The translations under genes and the position numbers were made by a program. Positions 8,819 to 17,772 of a stretch of 64,000 bases of DNA are shown piece after piece. How positions within the stretch are numbered: position 1 is the stretch's first letter; the number at the start of each line of letters is the position of its first letter. Origin of the DNA: JALEFZ01 sp039820545 (GTDB lineage: Bacteria; Bacteroidota; Bacteroidia; J057); NCBI GenBank assembly GCA_039820545.1, contig JBCBPW010000013.1, positions 1 to 64,000 of the forward strand, written 5' to 3'. The notes under the pieces are model-generated. The model was not told the DNA's origin, did not search any database, and was given only the letters and a program-made list of their open reading frames with translations.

Positions 8819-9631
8819 CTACAGTTTCTCTATAAATGGCTGCATCTGCATTTGGAGCTTGTGTGCGGCTATCCTTGCCTGCTCAGCAAAATCTGTCTCT
8901 TTACCCGCATAGATGATGCCTCTGCTAGAATTGATGAGTAATCCTCCTTGATCATTCATGCCGTGCTGGCAGACGGCTTCGACAGATCCACCTTGTGCAC
9001 CGACTCCTGGCACCAGCAGCCATGCCCCTGGTGCCAATGCACGTACCTCCTGCAACTTTTCTGCCTTTGTAGCTCCAACTACGAAGCCTAGCTCTGTCCC
9101 ATGTGCCTTGGGCCATGTCTGGGCAGTGGTCAATACTCGCTGATATAAAGGTTGGCCCTCGGGAAAGAATTGGAAATCCTGTGCACCAGGATTGGAGGTG
9201 AGGCCCAGTAGAAAGACCCATTTCTCCTCAAACTCTAAGAAAGGACCTACCGAATCAGACCCCATGTAGGGCGCTACCGTTATCGCATCGAAGTCATACT
9301 GCTCAAAAAAGGTCTGTGCATACATGCGTGAGGTATTGCCGATATCGCCTCGCTTGGCGTCGGCTATGACCATGACTTCGTCAGGAATGATCTCCAGAGT
9401 CCTGGAGAGACTCTCCCAGCCTTTGGGGCCTTGGGCCTCATAAAAAGCGATGTTGGGCTTGTAGGCAACGGCCAGATCATGTGTCGCCTCGACGATGGCC
9501 CTATTAAAAGCAAAGACGGGATCGGCTTCTTTGTACAAATGAGAAGGGATCTTTTGCGGATCAGTATCCAAGCCTATGCACAAAAGCGACTTTTTTTGAC
9601 GTACTTGCTGGAAGAGGAATTCTGCTTTCAC
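8819..9631 (-). CDS. pyrF: Orotidine 5'-phosphate decarboxylase (type 2)
   Basis: Catalyses the last step of UMP synthesis, OMP to UMP plus CO2, in the cytoplasm. The 270-residue length and motifs fit the longer 'type 2' class: LLCIGLDTDPQKIP at the N-terminus, FNRAIVEAT, YKPNIAFYEAQG, the catalytic DAKRGDIGNT (Lys93), VAPYMGSDS, and the phosphate-binding LVPGVGAQGG with NSSRGIIYA near the C-terminus. The start codon is GTG at 9631; the preceding in-frame codon is a stop, so no longer form is possible. It is divergent from the membrane glycosyltransferase-like gene, with a 74-base intergenic region. No other pyr genes lie nearby. Confidence 0.93.
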   Translation of the reverse strand: MKAEFLFQQVRQKKSLLCIGLDTDPQKIPSHLYKEADPVFAFNRAIVEATHDLAVAYKPNIAFYEAQGPKGWESLSRTLEIIPDEVMVIADAKRGDIGNTSRMYAQTFFEQYDFDAITVAPYMGSDSVGPFLEFEEKWVFLLGLTSNPGAQDFQFFPEGQPLYQRVLTTAQTWPKAHGTELGFVVGATKAEKLQEVRALAPGAWLLVPGVGAQGGSVEAVCQHGMNDQGGLLINSSRGIIYAGKETDFAEQARIAAHKLQMQMQPFIEKL

Positions 9632-9705
9632 CTATTTTATTTTTGCTAAATTTACAAGCGAAATACCTCCATTTTTGTCGGACATCCAAATAGCTCGGAT
9701 CGAAC

Positions 9706-11223
9706 TTGTTACGCACCCTCTCATATATCCCTTCCCCTTCCTTTCTCCTCTATCTCTTGCTAGTTCTTTTGCTGAGAATTCCTTCCTTGCTGGGTGATTT
9801 CTTTTTGGCAGAAGAATCCTTGTTTTATGTATTCGCCCAATCCATCAACGAAGGGAATATTCTCTACAAAGATCTCTGGCATGCAGGTCCCCCCCTTATG
9901 ATCTGGTGGTATCAGGTCGTTCATGCTTTGTTTGGGAGTGGGACCATCATTGCGATGGAGATCTTTGCATGTTTATATGTGTACATTTTGGCACTCTATG
10001 TGACGGGGATGTTTGCTGCGGAAAAGCCTTTTCAACGTGCCAGTGTCTTACCTGGGGTCTGGGTGATTTTACTCAGCGCTGTTCCATGGTATACCCAGCA
10101 ATTTTCGGGGGCACTGGCTATCATGCTTCCTGTGACCATCGGCTATCACGCGTTGATTCAGATCGATGAGAATCGCACCCAAAATTTTGCTCGGATGTTT
10201 CGCGCGGGATTCTTTCTCAGCTTGGCAGTACTGATGGCATTCAAGGCGATCTTTCTTTGGGTAGGGGTCCTTATTTCCTATGTATTGTTTCAACGCGCAC
10301 GCTGGGACGAGCTTTTTTCTTTCTTAGGAGGATCATTTCTGGTAAATTTTGGTGTAGGACTCATGTTATTTCTCAGAGGGAGTTTGAAAAGTTTCTGGGA
10401 AGTAGGGTTGCTATTTGATGTGGATCGGTTCGGACAATCGGAGGCATTTTATTCTGAAGTCACACAGACTTCTCCTTGGATCGATTGGTTGATCACAGGA
10501 GGATTTGTGATCCTGCTGTGCATCATAGGGATGATACATTTTAGGCTACGCTTCTATTCTTATCTAGCAAAGATTCGAAATCTAGAACTCACCTTATTTG
10601 CCTACCTCATCAGTGCTTTGCTTATGCTGGCATTTAAATGGACATGGGTCCGAGCAGAGGATTTCCTGGTATTGATACTCCCCATTTCATTTTACGCCAC
10701 CAAAACCTTTGATTTTAGGCTGACACGTAGGCTCCAGTGGGTGCTTATCGTACTGATTGCAGCTTTTCCTACATATCAGTATGCGGCATTTCTGCCTGTG
10801 TTAGGAAGTGCTTCATTCCCCCCTTCTCAAAATACCCTGAGAGTAGGCAATGCCTATCAGTATTCGGAAGCGTTTGCCGATATACAGGCTCAATGGGAAG
10901 GGAAAAAGGTTCAAGATGTATGGATCATGGACCATAGGCCTGAGCTTTATCCCATCTTAGATGTGTTTCCGAGACTTCCATATGTAGACTTTCGAATTGC
11001 TTATTACAAGATCCCTGTTTTCGCTTCGGACAAAGATTATCTTGAATGGTCTCAACCCGCAGACTTAGGAGACGTATATGAAGCTTTTAGAAGCTACCCT
11101 CCTCAATATATCATCGATCCTGCCGATCGATTTCCCGCACTTGTGCAAAGATTTCCCTTCTTATCTCAGCTTTATGAGCGAGAAAGCAGCGACAAGCATA
11201 TTATCTATCGAAGAAAAGATTAG
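9706..11223 (+). CDS. Polytopic membrane protein, glycosyltransferase-like (GT-C type)
   Basis: A 505-residue protein with about ten predicted transmembrane helices across residues 1-370 and a C-terminal soluble part (~385-505). The first loop holds LAEESLFYVFAQ, where acidic residues follow the first helix as in GT-C (PMT/ArnT-like) glycosyltransferases. WHAGPPLMIWW follows in the next segment. That points to a lipid-linked sugar transferase of the inner membrane, but no donor or acceptor can be named. The frame begins with TTG at 9706: the frame is closed by a TAG at 9691 and the next Met is already inside the membrane region. It is 9 bases upstream of purQ, so probably cotranscribed with it. 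Confidence 0.6.
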   Translation: MLRTLSYIPSPSFLLYLLLVLLLRIPSLLGDFFLAEESLFYVFAQSINEGNILYKDLWHAGPPLMIWWYQVVHALFGSGTIIAMEIFACLYVYILALYVTGMFAAEKPFQRASVLPGVWVILLSAVPWYTQQFSGALAIMLPVTIGYHALIQIDENRTQNFARMFRAGFFLSLAVLMAFKAIFLWVGVLISYVLFQRARWDELFSFLGGSFLVNFGVGLMLFLRGSLKSFWEVGLLFDVDRFGQSEAFYSEVTQTSPWIDWLITGGFVILLCIIGMIHFRLRFYSYLAKIRNLELTLFAYLISALLMLAFKWTWVRAEDFLVLILPISFYATKTFDFRLTRRLQWVLIVLIAAFPTYQYAAFLPVLGSASFPPSQNTLRVGNAYQYSEAFADIQAQWEGKKVQDVWIMDHRPELYPILDVFPRLPYVDFRIAYYKIPVFASDKDYLEWSQPADLGDVYEAFRSYPPQYIIDPADRFPALVQRFPFLSQLYERESSDKHIIYRRKD

Positions 11224-11232
11224 TTTTGCAGC

Positions 11233-11913
11233 ATGAAATTTGGCGTCATTACATTTCCAGGAAGCAATTGCGACGAAGACCTATTGTATAGCTTGAGTCA
11301 AAACCTCGGGCAGGAAGTCGTCCACCTTTGGCACAAAGACTGCGACCTCCAAGGTTGCGAAGTCATTTATCTACCTGGTGGATTCTCTTATGGAGACTAT
11401 CTGCGCTCAGGTGCCATCGCCCAGTTTTCGCCTATCATGGAGGAAGTGCATGTCCATGCCCAAAAGGGAGGCTATGTCATCGGTATCTGCAACGGATTCC
11501 AAATGCTGACAGAAGCAGGACTTTTGCCTGGTCGCTTGCTTCGCAATCAATCCATGAATTTCATTTGTAAAAATACCTACATCCGTCCCATCAGTAAGTC
11601 CGCTGCGCTCACGCGCAATCTAGAGGATCGTCCTTACTTGATCCCCATCGCGCATGCAGAAGGGAACTACTATTGTACAGAGGATGTAATGAAGGAATTG
11701 GAGGACAATGACCAAATTCTCTTTAAGTATTGTGATGAGAATGGTACATTCTCCGCCGAATCCAATCCCAATGGCAGCTTGAATCACATCGCAGGCATCA
11801 CCAATACCCAAAAGAATGTGTTTGGCTTGATGCCCCATCCCGAGCGTGCCTCAGATGAGATGCTCGGCAATGTAGATGGTAAGCGCATTTTGGAAACGTT
11901 AATTTCAGCCTAG
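11233..11913 (+). CDS. purQ: Phosphoribosylformylglycinamidine synthase, glutaminase subunit
   Basis: A class I glutamine amidotransferase subunit that supplies ammonia to PurL for FGAR-to-FGAM conversion in purine synthesis. 226 residues, normal for PurQ. Visible motifs: ITFPGSNCDED at the N-terminus, LPGGFSYGDYLRSG (oxyanion region), the nucleophile in GICNGFQML (Cys86), and the catalytic His/Glu in MPHPERASD near the C-terminus. It needs PurL and PurS partners, which are not in this window. It is 9 bases after the membrane protein gene and 47 bases before pheT, in the same direction. Confidence 0.95.
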   Translation: MKFGVITFPGSNCDEDLLYSLSQNLGQEVVHLWHKDCDLQGCEVIYLPGGFSYGDYLRSGAIAQFSPIMEEVHVHAQKGGYVIGICNGFQMLTEAGLLPGRLLRNQSMNFICKNTYIRPISKSAALTRNLEDRPYLIPIAHAEGNYYCTEDVMKELEDNDQILFKYCDENGTFSAESNPNGSLNHIAGITNTQKNVFGLMPHPERASDEMLGNVDGKRILETLISA

Positions 11914-11960
11914 AGCAAGGCACATTCATCTAACTAATCCCAACAGACAATTCTTCTTTC

Positions 11961-14360
11961 ATGAAAGTTTCATATAACTGGCTGAAGCAATATATAGATT
12001 TCGATTATACACCTTTAGAACTCAAAAACATCCTCACGATGCTGGGGCTAGAGGTAGGGAAATATGAAGAAGTAGGAGGCATCCCTGGGAATCTAGAGGG
12101 CATCGTCGTAGGACATGTCCTCTCTGCTGAGCAGCATCCCAATGCAGATAAGCTCAAGGTAACCCAAGTGGATATCGGGCAAGAGGAGTCCCTACATATC
12201 GTATGTGGCGCACCCAATGTGGCAGCAGGGCAAAAGGTTCCCGTGGCTACGATCGGCACCATGCTCTATCCCTACGGGAAATCTGAAGAAGAAGGCTTTA
12301 AGATCAAAAAAGGCAAGATCCGTGGCGAAGTCTCTATGGGGATGATCTGTGCAGAAGATGAAATGGGCCTCGGCGCAAGTCACGATGGAATCATGGTGCT
12401 AGATGAAAGCTTGAAGCCAGGTACGCCCTTCCGTGAGGTAGTAGAGCTGGATCAAGACTTCGTATTGGAGATCGATCTGACACCCAACCGTGTCGATGGT
12501 TCCCATCATTATGGCGTGGCGAGAGATGTGGCGGCTTACATGCGTACAAAACCCCGTCTTCCTGAGTTGAAACTCGACAAAGCCCATCCTACGAAAAAGA
12601 ATCCTATCCCTGTCACCATCGGAGATGCAGACCGTTGCAAACGCTATGTTTCTATCTACATCGAAGGTGTGGAGGTCAAGGAAAGCCCTGACTGGCTCAA
12701 GCAACGCTTGCAAAATATCGGGCTACGCCCCATCAACAATGTAGTAGACATCACCAATTTCGTCTTGCACGAGTTGGGACAGCCCCTGCATGCATTCGAT
12801 GCAGACCAGATTGCGGGTAGTCAGATCATCGTGGATACACTGCCCGAAAAACAGAAATTCACCACGCTAGATGATATCGAGCGCGACCTGCTGGCAGGAG
12901 TGGATCTGATGATCAATGATGGAGATAAACCTCTCTGTATCGCAGGTACGATGGGGGGCTTGAATTCAGGAGTGACATTCGAGACGAAAAATGTCTTCCT
13001 GGAGTCGGCATACTTTGACCCTGGAACGGTCCGCAAGACAGCCAAGCGACTGGGCATCAACAGTGATTCTTCTTTCCGCTTCGAGAGAGGGGTAGATCCC
13101 GCCATGACGAAAATTGCGGCGATTCGTGCAGCAGATTTGATCATGGAACTCGCAGGTGGAGAAGCTTCTGAAATCGTTGATCAGCAGGTGGCGGAGTTTC
13201 CACATTTCGAAGTAGATTTGTCGATCAAGAAGACACAACGCCTCATCGGAAAGCAAGTCACACGTGAGGAGATCATCGAAATTCTTCAAGCGTTAGAAAT
13301 TGAAGTATCAGGAGAAGGAGATCTCTTAAGCCTCAAAGTGCCTCCCTACCGTGTGGATGTACAGCGTGATGTGGATGTGATCGAGGATATTTTGCGGGTG
13401 TATGGCTACAACAATGTAGAGATTCCCACGAAGCTCAATGCCAACTTGAGTTTTGATCAATATCGCGATGTCTACAGCCTCAAGGAAACATATGCCAACT
13501 ATCTATCAGCCAATGGGTTTTATGAGATCTTGAATAACTCTCTTATTTCGGCTAGCTATGGCGACGACAAAGCCGTACCTATCGTGAATCCTCTGAGTGA
13601 AGAACTAGGGATCATGCGTCAGTCGATGCTTCCAGGCGCATTAGAGGTGGTCTTATACAACCAGAATCGTCAGATAGAAGGCTTGGCTGTTTATGAGTTT
13701 GGGAAGACTTATAAGCTCGCGGGCAATGGCTATGATGAGAAGGAATGGCTGGCACTTACGGTGAGTGGTGTCAAGCATCCTATGCACTATGCTTCCAAGG
13801 CCCCCAAGGCGGCGATGACTACGCTGACGCGTGAGGTGGACCGTCTGCAATCCTGGATGGGCTTCACTGGCAAGATGCGTGAGTGTGAGGAGGAGATGTT
13901 TGATTATGGAATGGAAATGGTCGTCAATGGAAAAATTCTCTTAAAGTATGGGAAGGTCAATACAGAGATGGGACAGAAGTTTGGGCTGCGAAACGAAGTC
14001 TTCCACTTGTTGATCGATTGGAAGCAATTGGTAGATTTATACTTCAACAACAAGGTAAGTTTCCAGCCGATTCCGCAGTTCCCGAGTGTACGTCGCGACG
14101 TCTCCATGCTCATCAACAAGGGGATTTCCTTCGCAGAGATGCAGCAATTGGTCGGACGTGCCAACCCTAAGTTGATTCGTGAAGTTGCACTCCATGATGT
14201 CTACATGGGCAAAGGCATTGATCCTGACAAGAAAAGCTATTTAATCTCTATCGAGCTGCGCGATGACAACAAGACGCTTGTAGACAAAGCGGTAGATAAG
14301 ATCATGCAGCGTGTCACCTCCCTTTTGGAGAAGGAGTTAGGAGCGGAGATGAGAAAATAA
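11961..14360 (+). CDS. pheT: Phenylalanine-tRNA ligase beta subunit
   Basis: A 799-residue beta chain of the alpha2/beta2 synthetase that charges tRNA-Phe. Domain order is complete. First comes MKVSYNWLKQYIDF, then an EMAP-II-like tRNA-binding domain (~40-150, with HPNADKLKVTQVDIG and VCGAPNVAAGQ). The B3/B4 editing region follows (~215-390, NNVVDITNFVLHELGQPLHAFD), then B5 (~400-480, with VPPYRVDVQRDVDVIEDI) and a catalytic-like core. The FDX-ACB anticodon-binding domain is C-terminal (~705-798, FPSVRRDVSMLI). The pheS gene is elsewhere. Its 3' flank carries a conspicuous palindrome. Confidence 0.96.
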   Translation: MKVSYNWLKQYIDFDYTPLELKNILTMLGLEVGKYEEVGGIPGNLEGIVVGHVLSAEQHPNADKLKVTQVDIGQEESLHIVCGAPNVAAGQKVPVATIGTMLYPYGKSEEEGFKIKKGKIRGEVSMGMICAEDEMGLGASHDGIMVLDESLKPGTPFREVVELDQDFVLEIDLTPNRVDGSHHYGVARDVAAYMRTKPRLPELKLDKAHPTKKNPIPVTIGDADRCKRYVSIYIEGVEVKESPDWLKQRLQNIGLRPINNVVDITNFVLHELGQPLHAFDADQIAGSQIIVDTLPEKQKFTTLDDIERDLLAGVDLMINDGDKPLCIAGTMGGLNSGVTFETKNVFLESAYFDPGTVRKTAKRLGINSDSSFRFERGVDPAMTKIAAIRAADLIMELAGGEASEIVDQQVAEFPHFEVDLSIKKTQRLIGKQVTREEIIEILQALEIEVSGEGDLLSLKVPPYRVDVQRDVDVIEDILRVYGYNNVEIPTKLNANLSFDQYRDVYSLKETYANYLSANGFYEILNNSLISASYGDDKAVPIVNPLSEELGIMRQSMLPGALEVVLYNQNRQIEGLAVYEFGKTYKLAGNGYDEKEWLALTVSGVKHPMHYASKAPKAAMTTLTREVDRLQSWMGFTGKMRECEEEMFDYGMEMVVNGKILLKYGKVNTEMGQKFGLRNEVFHLLIDWKQLVDLYFNNKVSFQPIPQFPSVRRDVSMLINKGISFAEMQQLVGRANPKLIREVALHDVYMGKGIDPDKKSYLISIELRDDNKTLVDKAVDKIMQRVTSLLEKELGAEMRK

Positions 14361-14367
14361 TCAGAAG

Positions 14368-14421
14368 CATGGTTCATTTTTCATAGATCACGTTTTAGGG
14401 CCATATGAAAAATGAACCATG
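14368..14421. repeat. 18-bp-arm palindrome, related to the cassette repeats near 30.26-30.73 kb
   Basis: Perfect inverted arms at 14368-14385 and 14404-14421 with an 18-base spacer. The arm core is CATGGTTCATTTTTCAT. It begins 8 bases after the pheT stop and lacks a T tail, so a terminator role is possible but not typical. The core matches the left repeat beside the four-helix-bundle gene at 15 of 16 positions and the right repeat at 14 of 16. Confidence 0.7.
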
Positions 14422-14502
14422 AATATTTGAAACATGCTAAACATTTGTTTTATAAATATTTGCGACCATTTGGTTCAAGTATCATATGAACCTATTTGTA
14501 AC

Positions 14503-14533
14503 TTTGAATAATTGGGAAAAAACCCTTACTTTG
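14503..14533 (+). promoter_or_regulatory. Promoter of the coiled-coil/zapA/rny operon
   Basis: TTTG at 14503-14506, a 19-base spacer and TTACTTTG at 14526-14533, close to the Bacteroidota consensus TTTG/TAnnTTTG. The -7 box ends 20 bases before the ATG at 14554. Confidence 0.5.
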
Positions 14534-14553
14534 ACAGTTAGAGGTGAAATAGG

Positions 14554-14841
14554 ATGAATGAATTGCTCCTAAAACTGCAAGAAGCCAATCGAGCCGTCAA
14601 CCAGCTCATGCAAATGTTGGAAAAGGCAAAGGAGGAGAAAGAAATACTCTCACGAAAGGTAGTGGAATTGGAGCAATCAATTGACGACAAACAGCATGCC
14701 TATGATGAATTAATCGAAAGGTATGAAGCAATTAAGCTCGTCAAAGTCATTGAAAATCCTGAGGTAAAAGCCTCTGTACAAGAAAAAATAGATTGGTATT
14801 TAAAAGAGATAGATACTTGTCTTAAAAACTTTGGAGATTAG
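14554..14841 (+). CDS. Small coiled-coil protein upstream of zapA
   Basis: A 95-residue acidic protein. Residues ~1-65 form a continuous coiled coil with heptad-like Leu/Met spacing (LLLKLQEANRAVNQLMQML, then VVELEQSIDD). A short C-terminal helix (VQEKIDWYLKEIDTCLKNF) follows. There is no signal peptide or catalytic motif. The location, promoter-proximal and 23 bases before zapA, and the shape suggest a ZapB-like or ZapA-partner role in cell division. That is inference from context, not homology I can show. AGG sits just before the ATG. Confidence 0.7.
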   Translation: MNELLLKLQEANRAVNQLMQMLEKAKEEKEILSRKVVELEQSIDDKQHAYDELIERYEAIKLVKVIENPEVKASVQEKIDWYLKEIDTCLKNFGD

Positions 14842-14864
14842 CAATACTGGCAATCAGAGAAACA

Positions 14865-15167
14865 TTGGAAAAGTACGCCATCACCATTACAGTACTAGGT
14901 CGCCAGTTTCCGGCAAGAGTAGATAGTGAAGAGGCAGCAGTGATTCAAGAAGCTGCTCAGTCAATCAACGCAAAAATGAAAGCCTTTAAGGCCGAATATA
15001 AAAATCAAGATGACCTCAACATCGCCATTATGTGTTGTCTTGATATCATGACAGAGTACCTCGCCCATCGGACCCAGAGCAATGGGCAAGTACAGACGGT
15101 GCTCAATGAACTATCGAATCTTGAAGAGAAACTGAGCCAGTCCTTAGCCATCGCTAAGGAACTGTAA
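14865..15167 (+). CDS. zapA: Cell division protein ZapA
   Basis: A FtsZ-ring-associated protein that bundles FtsZ filaments in the cytoplasm. About 100 residues. The N-terminal beta-hairpin is ITVLGRQFPARVDSEEAA, then IQEAAQSINAKMKAF, and the C-terminal helix is a coiled coil (LNELSNLEEKLSQSLA), all as expected for ZapA. The start is TTG at 14865 (MEKYAITITVLG). The frame is open a little further upstream, with a CTG at 14847 as an alternative, but no ATG. It lies between the coiled-coil gene and rny in one direction, a plausible division/RNA-decay operon. Confidence 0.85.
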   Translation: MEKYAITITVLGRQFPARVDSEEAAVIQEAAQSINAKMKAFKAEYKNQDDLNIAIMCCLDIMTEYLAHRTQSNGQVQTVLNELSNLEEKLSQSLAIAKEL

Positions 15168-15230
15168 TGCATGGAATATGCCTTTGCGGTCTTCTATTTA
15201 ACTTTTTTTCATGCATAAAAGCAGAAACTC

Positions 15231-16817
15231 ATGGAGATAATAATAGGACTGGCAATCGGGCTAGTCGTTGGCATTGCCGCAGGGTATGTCATCAACCGAT
15301 TCTTCCTAAAAGCAGCAAACACCCGTATGATAGAAACGGCGAAAGTAAAAGCCGAGAGCGTCATCAAAGAAGCGGAGCTTCGCGGAGAAAACATTAAGCA
15401 AGAGCGGATCAATCAATCCAACGAAAAGTACCAGCAACTTAAGTCTAAGTTTGAGAACAACGCCAAAAAGGAGAAAGAGAAGCTCGACGTTCGCCACAAC
15501 AAGTTGAAGCAGCGTGAGCAAAGCATCCAGAGCAAGGAAGATAAGCTTCGCAAAGAGTCCAACGAGGTAAAGAATCAGCAGAAGAAGATTGACGCCATTC
15601 GTGAAAATCTTACCAAGCAGGTCGAAGTCATCGGAAAGAAGCAAGAAGAGCTGGAAAAGCTTCGCCATAAGCAAGTAAAAGACCTGGAAAAAATAGCGGG
15701 TCTTTCTGCGGAAGATGCCAAGGCAAATCTAGTCGAAGCACTCAAAGAAGAGGCGAAGACGGAAGCTTCGGCTTATGTAAAAGACATCATGGAGGAGGCC
15801 CAAATCTCCGCCAATAAGCAAGCCAAAAAGGTCATTATCGAGACGATCCAGCGTACAGCTGCGGAGCAAGCCATCGAAAATACAGTCACAGTTTTCCCTC
15901 TTGAAAACGATGAAATCAAAGGTCGGATCATCGGGCGTGAAGGTCGCAACATCCGCGCGCTAGAAATGGCTACGGGGATTGAAATCATTGTAGACGATAC
16001 ACCTGAGGCGATCATTCTTTCTGGTTTTGATCCTGTACGTCGTGAGATTGCCCGTCTCTCCCTACATAAGCTCGTCACGGACGGTCGTATTCACCCCGCC
16101 CGTATCGAAGAAGTCGTCAAGAAGACGACTAAGCGCATCGAAGAAGAAATCATCGAAACAGGTGAGCGTACCGCTATCGACTTAGGCATACATGGGCTGC
16201 GTCCTGAAATGATTCGTATGGTGGGCCGCATGAAGTATCGCTCCTCTTACGGACAAAATCTGCTGAAGCACTCCCGAGAGGTTGCCAATCTCTGTGCAAT
16301 CATGGCATCCGAACTCAAACTAGATGTCAAAAAAGCCAAGCGTGCAGGACTCCTACACGATATTGGAAAAGTAGCGGAGGAACACAATGACCTGCCGCAC
16401 GCTTTGCTGGGGATGGAGATCGCCAAAAAGCTTGGTGAGCATCCCGATGTATGCAATGCCATCGGTGCCCACCACGACGAGATTGAGATGACTTGTTTGA
16501 TTTCTCCTATTATCCAAGCTTGTGATGCCATCTCTGGTTCGCGTCCTGGTGCCCGTCGCGAGATTGTAGAGTCCTACATCAAGCGCTTGAAAGAGCTCGA
16601 AGATCTAGCCCTTTCCTATCCTGGAGTGACCAAGACCTATGCTATCCAGGCAGGTCGCGAGTTGCGTGTCATCGTCGAGAGTGAGAAAGTGACCGACGAC
16701 AAAGCGGATCAGTTGGCTTTTGATATCTCCCAGCGTATCATGAAGGATATGCAGTATCCTGGCCACATCAAGATCACCGTGATCCGTGAGAAGCGCGCCA
16801 TTGCTTATGCAAAGTAA
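15231..16817 (+). CDS. rny: Ribonuclease Y
   Basis: A membrane-anchored endoribonuclease that initiates mRNA decay. 528 residues, the usual size. Residues ~1-25 are the membrane anchor (IIIGLAIGLVVGIAAGYVI). Residues ~30-190 are a long charged coiled coil. The KH domain spans ~210-275, with IKGRIIGREGRNIRALE containing the GxxG loop. The HD domain spans ~335-430, with QNLLKHSREVANL and the metal site in LLHDIGK, then GAHHDEIE. A conserved C-terminal region ends in HIKITVIREKRAIAYAK. It is last in the coiled-coil/zapA/rny run and is followed by a terminator. Confidence 0.96.
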   Translation: MEIIIGLAIGLVVGIAAGYVINRFFLKAANTRMIETAKVKAESVIKEAELRGENIKQERINQSNEKYQQLKSKFENNAKKEKEKLDVRHNKLKQREQSIQSKEDKLRKESNEVKNQQKKIDAIRENLTKQVEVIGKKQEELEKLRHKQVKDLEKIAGLSAEDAKANLVEALKEEAKTEASAYVKDIMEEAQISANKQAKKVIIETIQRTAAEQAIENTVTVFPLENDEIKGRIIGREGRNIRALEMATGIEIIVDDTPEAIILSGFDPVRREIARLSLHKLVTDGRIHPARIEEVVKKTTKRIEEEIIETGERTAIDLGIHGLRPEMIRMVGRMKYRSSYGQNLLKHSREVANLCAIMASELKLDVKKAKRAGLLHDIGKVAEEHNDLPHALLGMEIAKKLGEHPDVCNAIGAHHDEIEMTCLISPIIQACDAISGSRPGARREIVESYIKRLKELEDLALSYPGVTKTYAIQAGRELRVIVESEKVTDDKADQLAFDISQRIMKDMQYPGHIKITVIREKRAIAYAK

Positions 16818-17225
16818 TACTGATTAAGAGACCATTTACTAGAAATATTTCATGCCTCAGTTGGATTTCAGCTGGGGCATTTTTCTTTCTCCTTACAAGA
16901 GCCATGAAATGGTGTATTTGCCACATGCAAAAGGAAGGTTAAGTGAGAAATCCGTAAATATTTTGAACTTTTCCCTTGTCTTATTATTTACTTTTTAGTC
17001 TAAGTGTAAAAATCCCCTACTCGCCAAACCTAATCAAACCATTTTCGGGAACGCCATGCCTGAAGAATCCTTCTCCCAACGTCCTCAACAGCTTTTACGT
17101 CTGAAAAAGAAAGGGGTAAAAATTTGGACTTGCTGAAGGAAAAATAGAGTGATATTATCCATAAGTCATGGATATCCTTATTTTTGGTCAAATTTCAATT
17201 ATTTACCTGCCTAGGATCTAATATT
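16818..17225. other. 408-base gap between rny and the YceI-like gene
   Basis: Contains the rny terminator and a weak promoter-like pair: TTTG at 16962-16965, 22 bases, TTACTTTT at 16988-16995. It also holds a 26-codon ORF (17056-17136, MPEESFSQRPQQ...) with no supporting evidence. Otherwise nothing recognised. Confidence 0.5.
16852..16884 (+). terminator. Terminator downstream of rny
   Basis: A 12-bp stem (ATGCCTCAGTTG with CAGCTGGGGCAT, two G-T pairs), a 5-base loop and a T tail, 34 bases after the rny stop. Confidence 0.8.
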
Positions 17226-17759
17226 ATGAGCCGCTTAACGCTACTATTGATTTGGATTTTCTCAGGATCTTCTATGCTTTGTGCCCAGGATTTTCTGGGT
17301 TCTGGACGCCTAGAGGCCAATTCTAATGGGACAACCCAAACTGTCCAGTTTGTGAGTACACAGCTAGGAGGATATTTGTATAACGATTCGCAGCGCATGG
17401 TTTTCGAAATGAAAACCACTTCCTTTTTCCAAGGACAAACAGTGGATCAGCAGAATATGCTCCGTGAAGTTTGGAAAATGGACGCATATCCCTTGATGTA
17501 TTTTACATTTGATTTGAATGGGATCGACATGACCCAGTCAGGCAAGTCTAAACTGTCTGTAGAGTGGAAAATGGGGGATCAAGTACAATCTATCCCTGCT
17601 GTCATGACGCACAAAGTCAAGGGGAACACAGTCACTGTATCCTGGAGTCTTCCAGTGAGCTTAAAGAATATGGGGTTGGAAATACCCACAGCCTATGTAG
17701 ATCGCATGAGCGACGAATTCAATTTTAACGTTTCCGACTTTGCCCTCATCCAGAGATAA
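17226..17759 (+). CDS. Exported YceI-like protein
   Basis: A 177-residue exported protein starting at ATG 17226, with signal peptide residues ~1-20 ending MLCAQ. The remainder is a beta-rich domain of YceI-like size and order: a first strand pair, YPLMYFTFDLNGI in place of the YceI 'YP.a.F...' motif, a paired-strand region KVKGNTVTVSWSLPVSLKNMGLEIP, and a C-terminal FNFNVSDFALIQR. YceI proteins bind isoprenoid-like lipids in the periplasm; whether that holds here is not shown. The ORF could extend to 17184, but that adds 14 residues ahead of a good signal peptide. The stop overlaps the possible 5' extension of the next gene. Confidence 0.55.
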   Translation: MSRLTLLLIWIFSGSSMLCAQDFLGSGRLEANSNGTTQTVQFVSTQLGGYLYNDSQRMVFEMKTTSFFQGQTVDQQNMLREVWKMDAYPLMYFTFDLNGIDMTQSGKSKLSVEWKMGDQVQSIPAVMTHKVKGNTVTVSWSLPVSLKNMGLEIPTAYVDRMSDEFNFNVSDFALIQR

Positions 17760-17772
17760 ATCGCTTCTATCC

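Noticed and set aside
17056..17136. 26-codon ORF (MPEESFSQRPQQ...) before the YceI-like gene
   Set aside because: It is too short, with no ribosome-binding context or recognisable homology. It is mentioned only in the gap entry.
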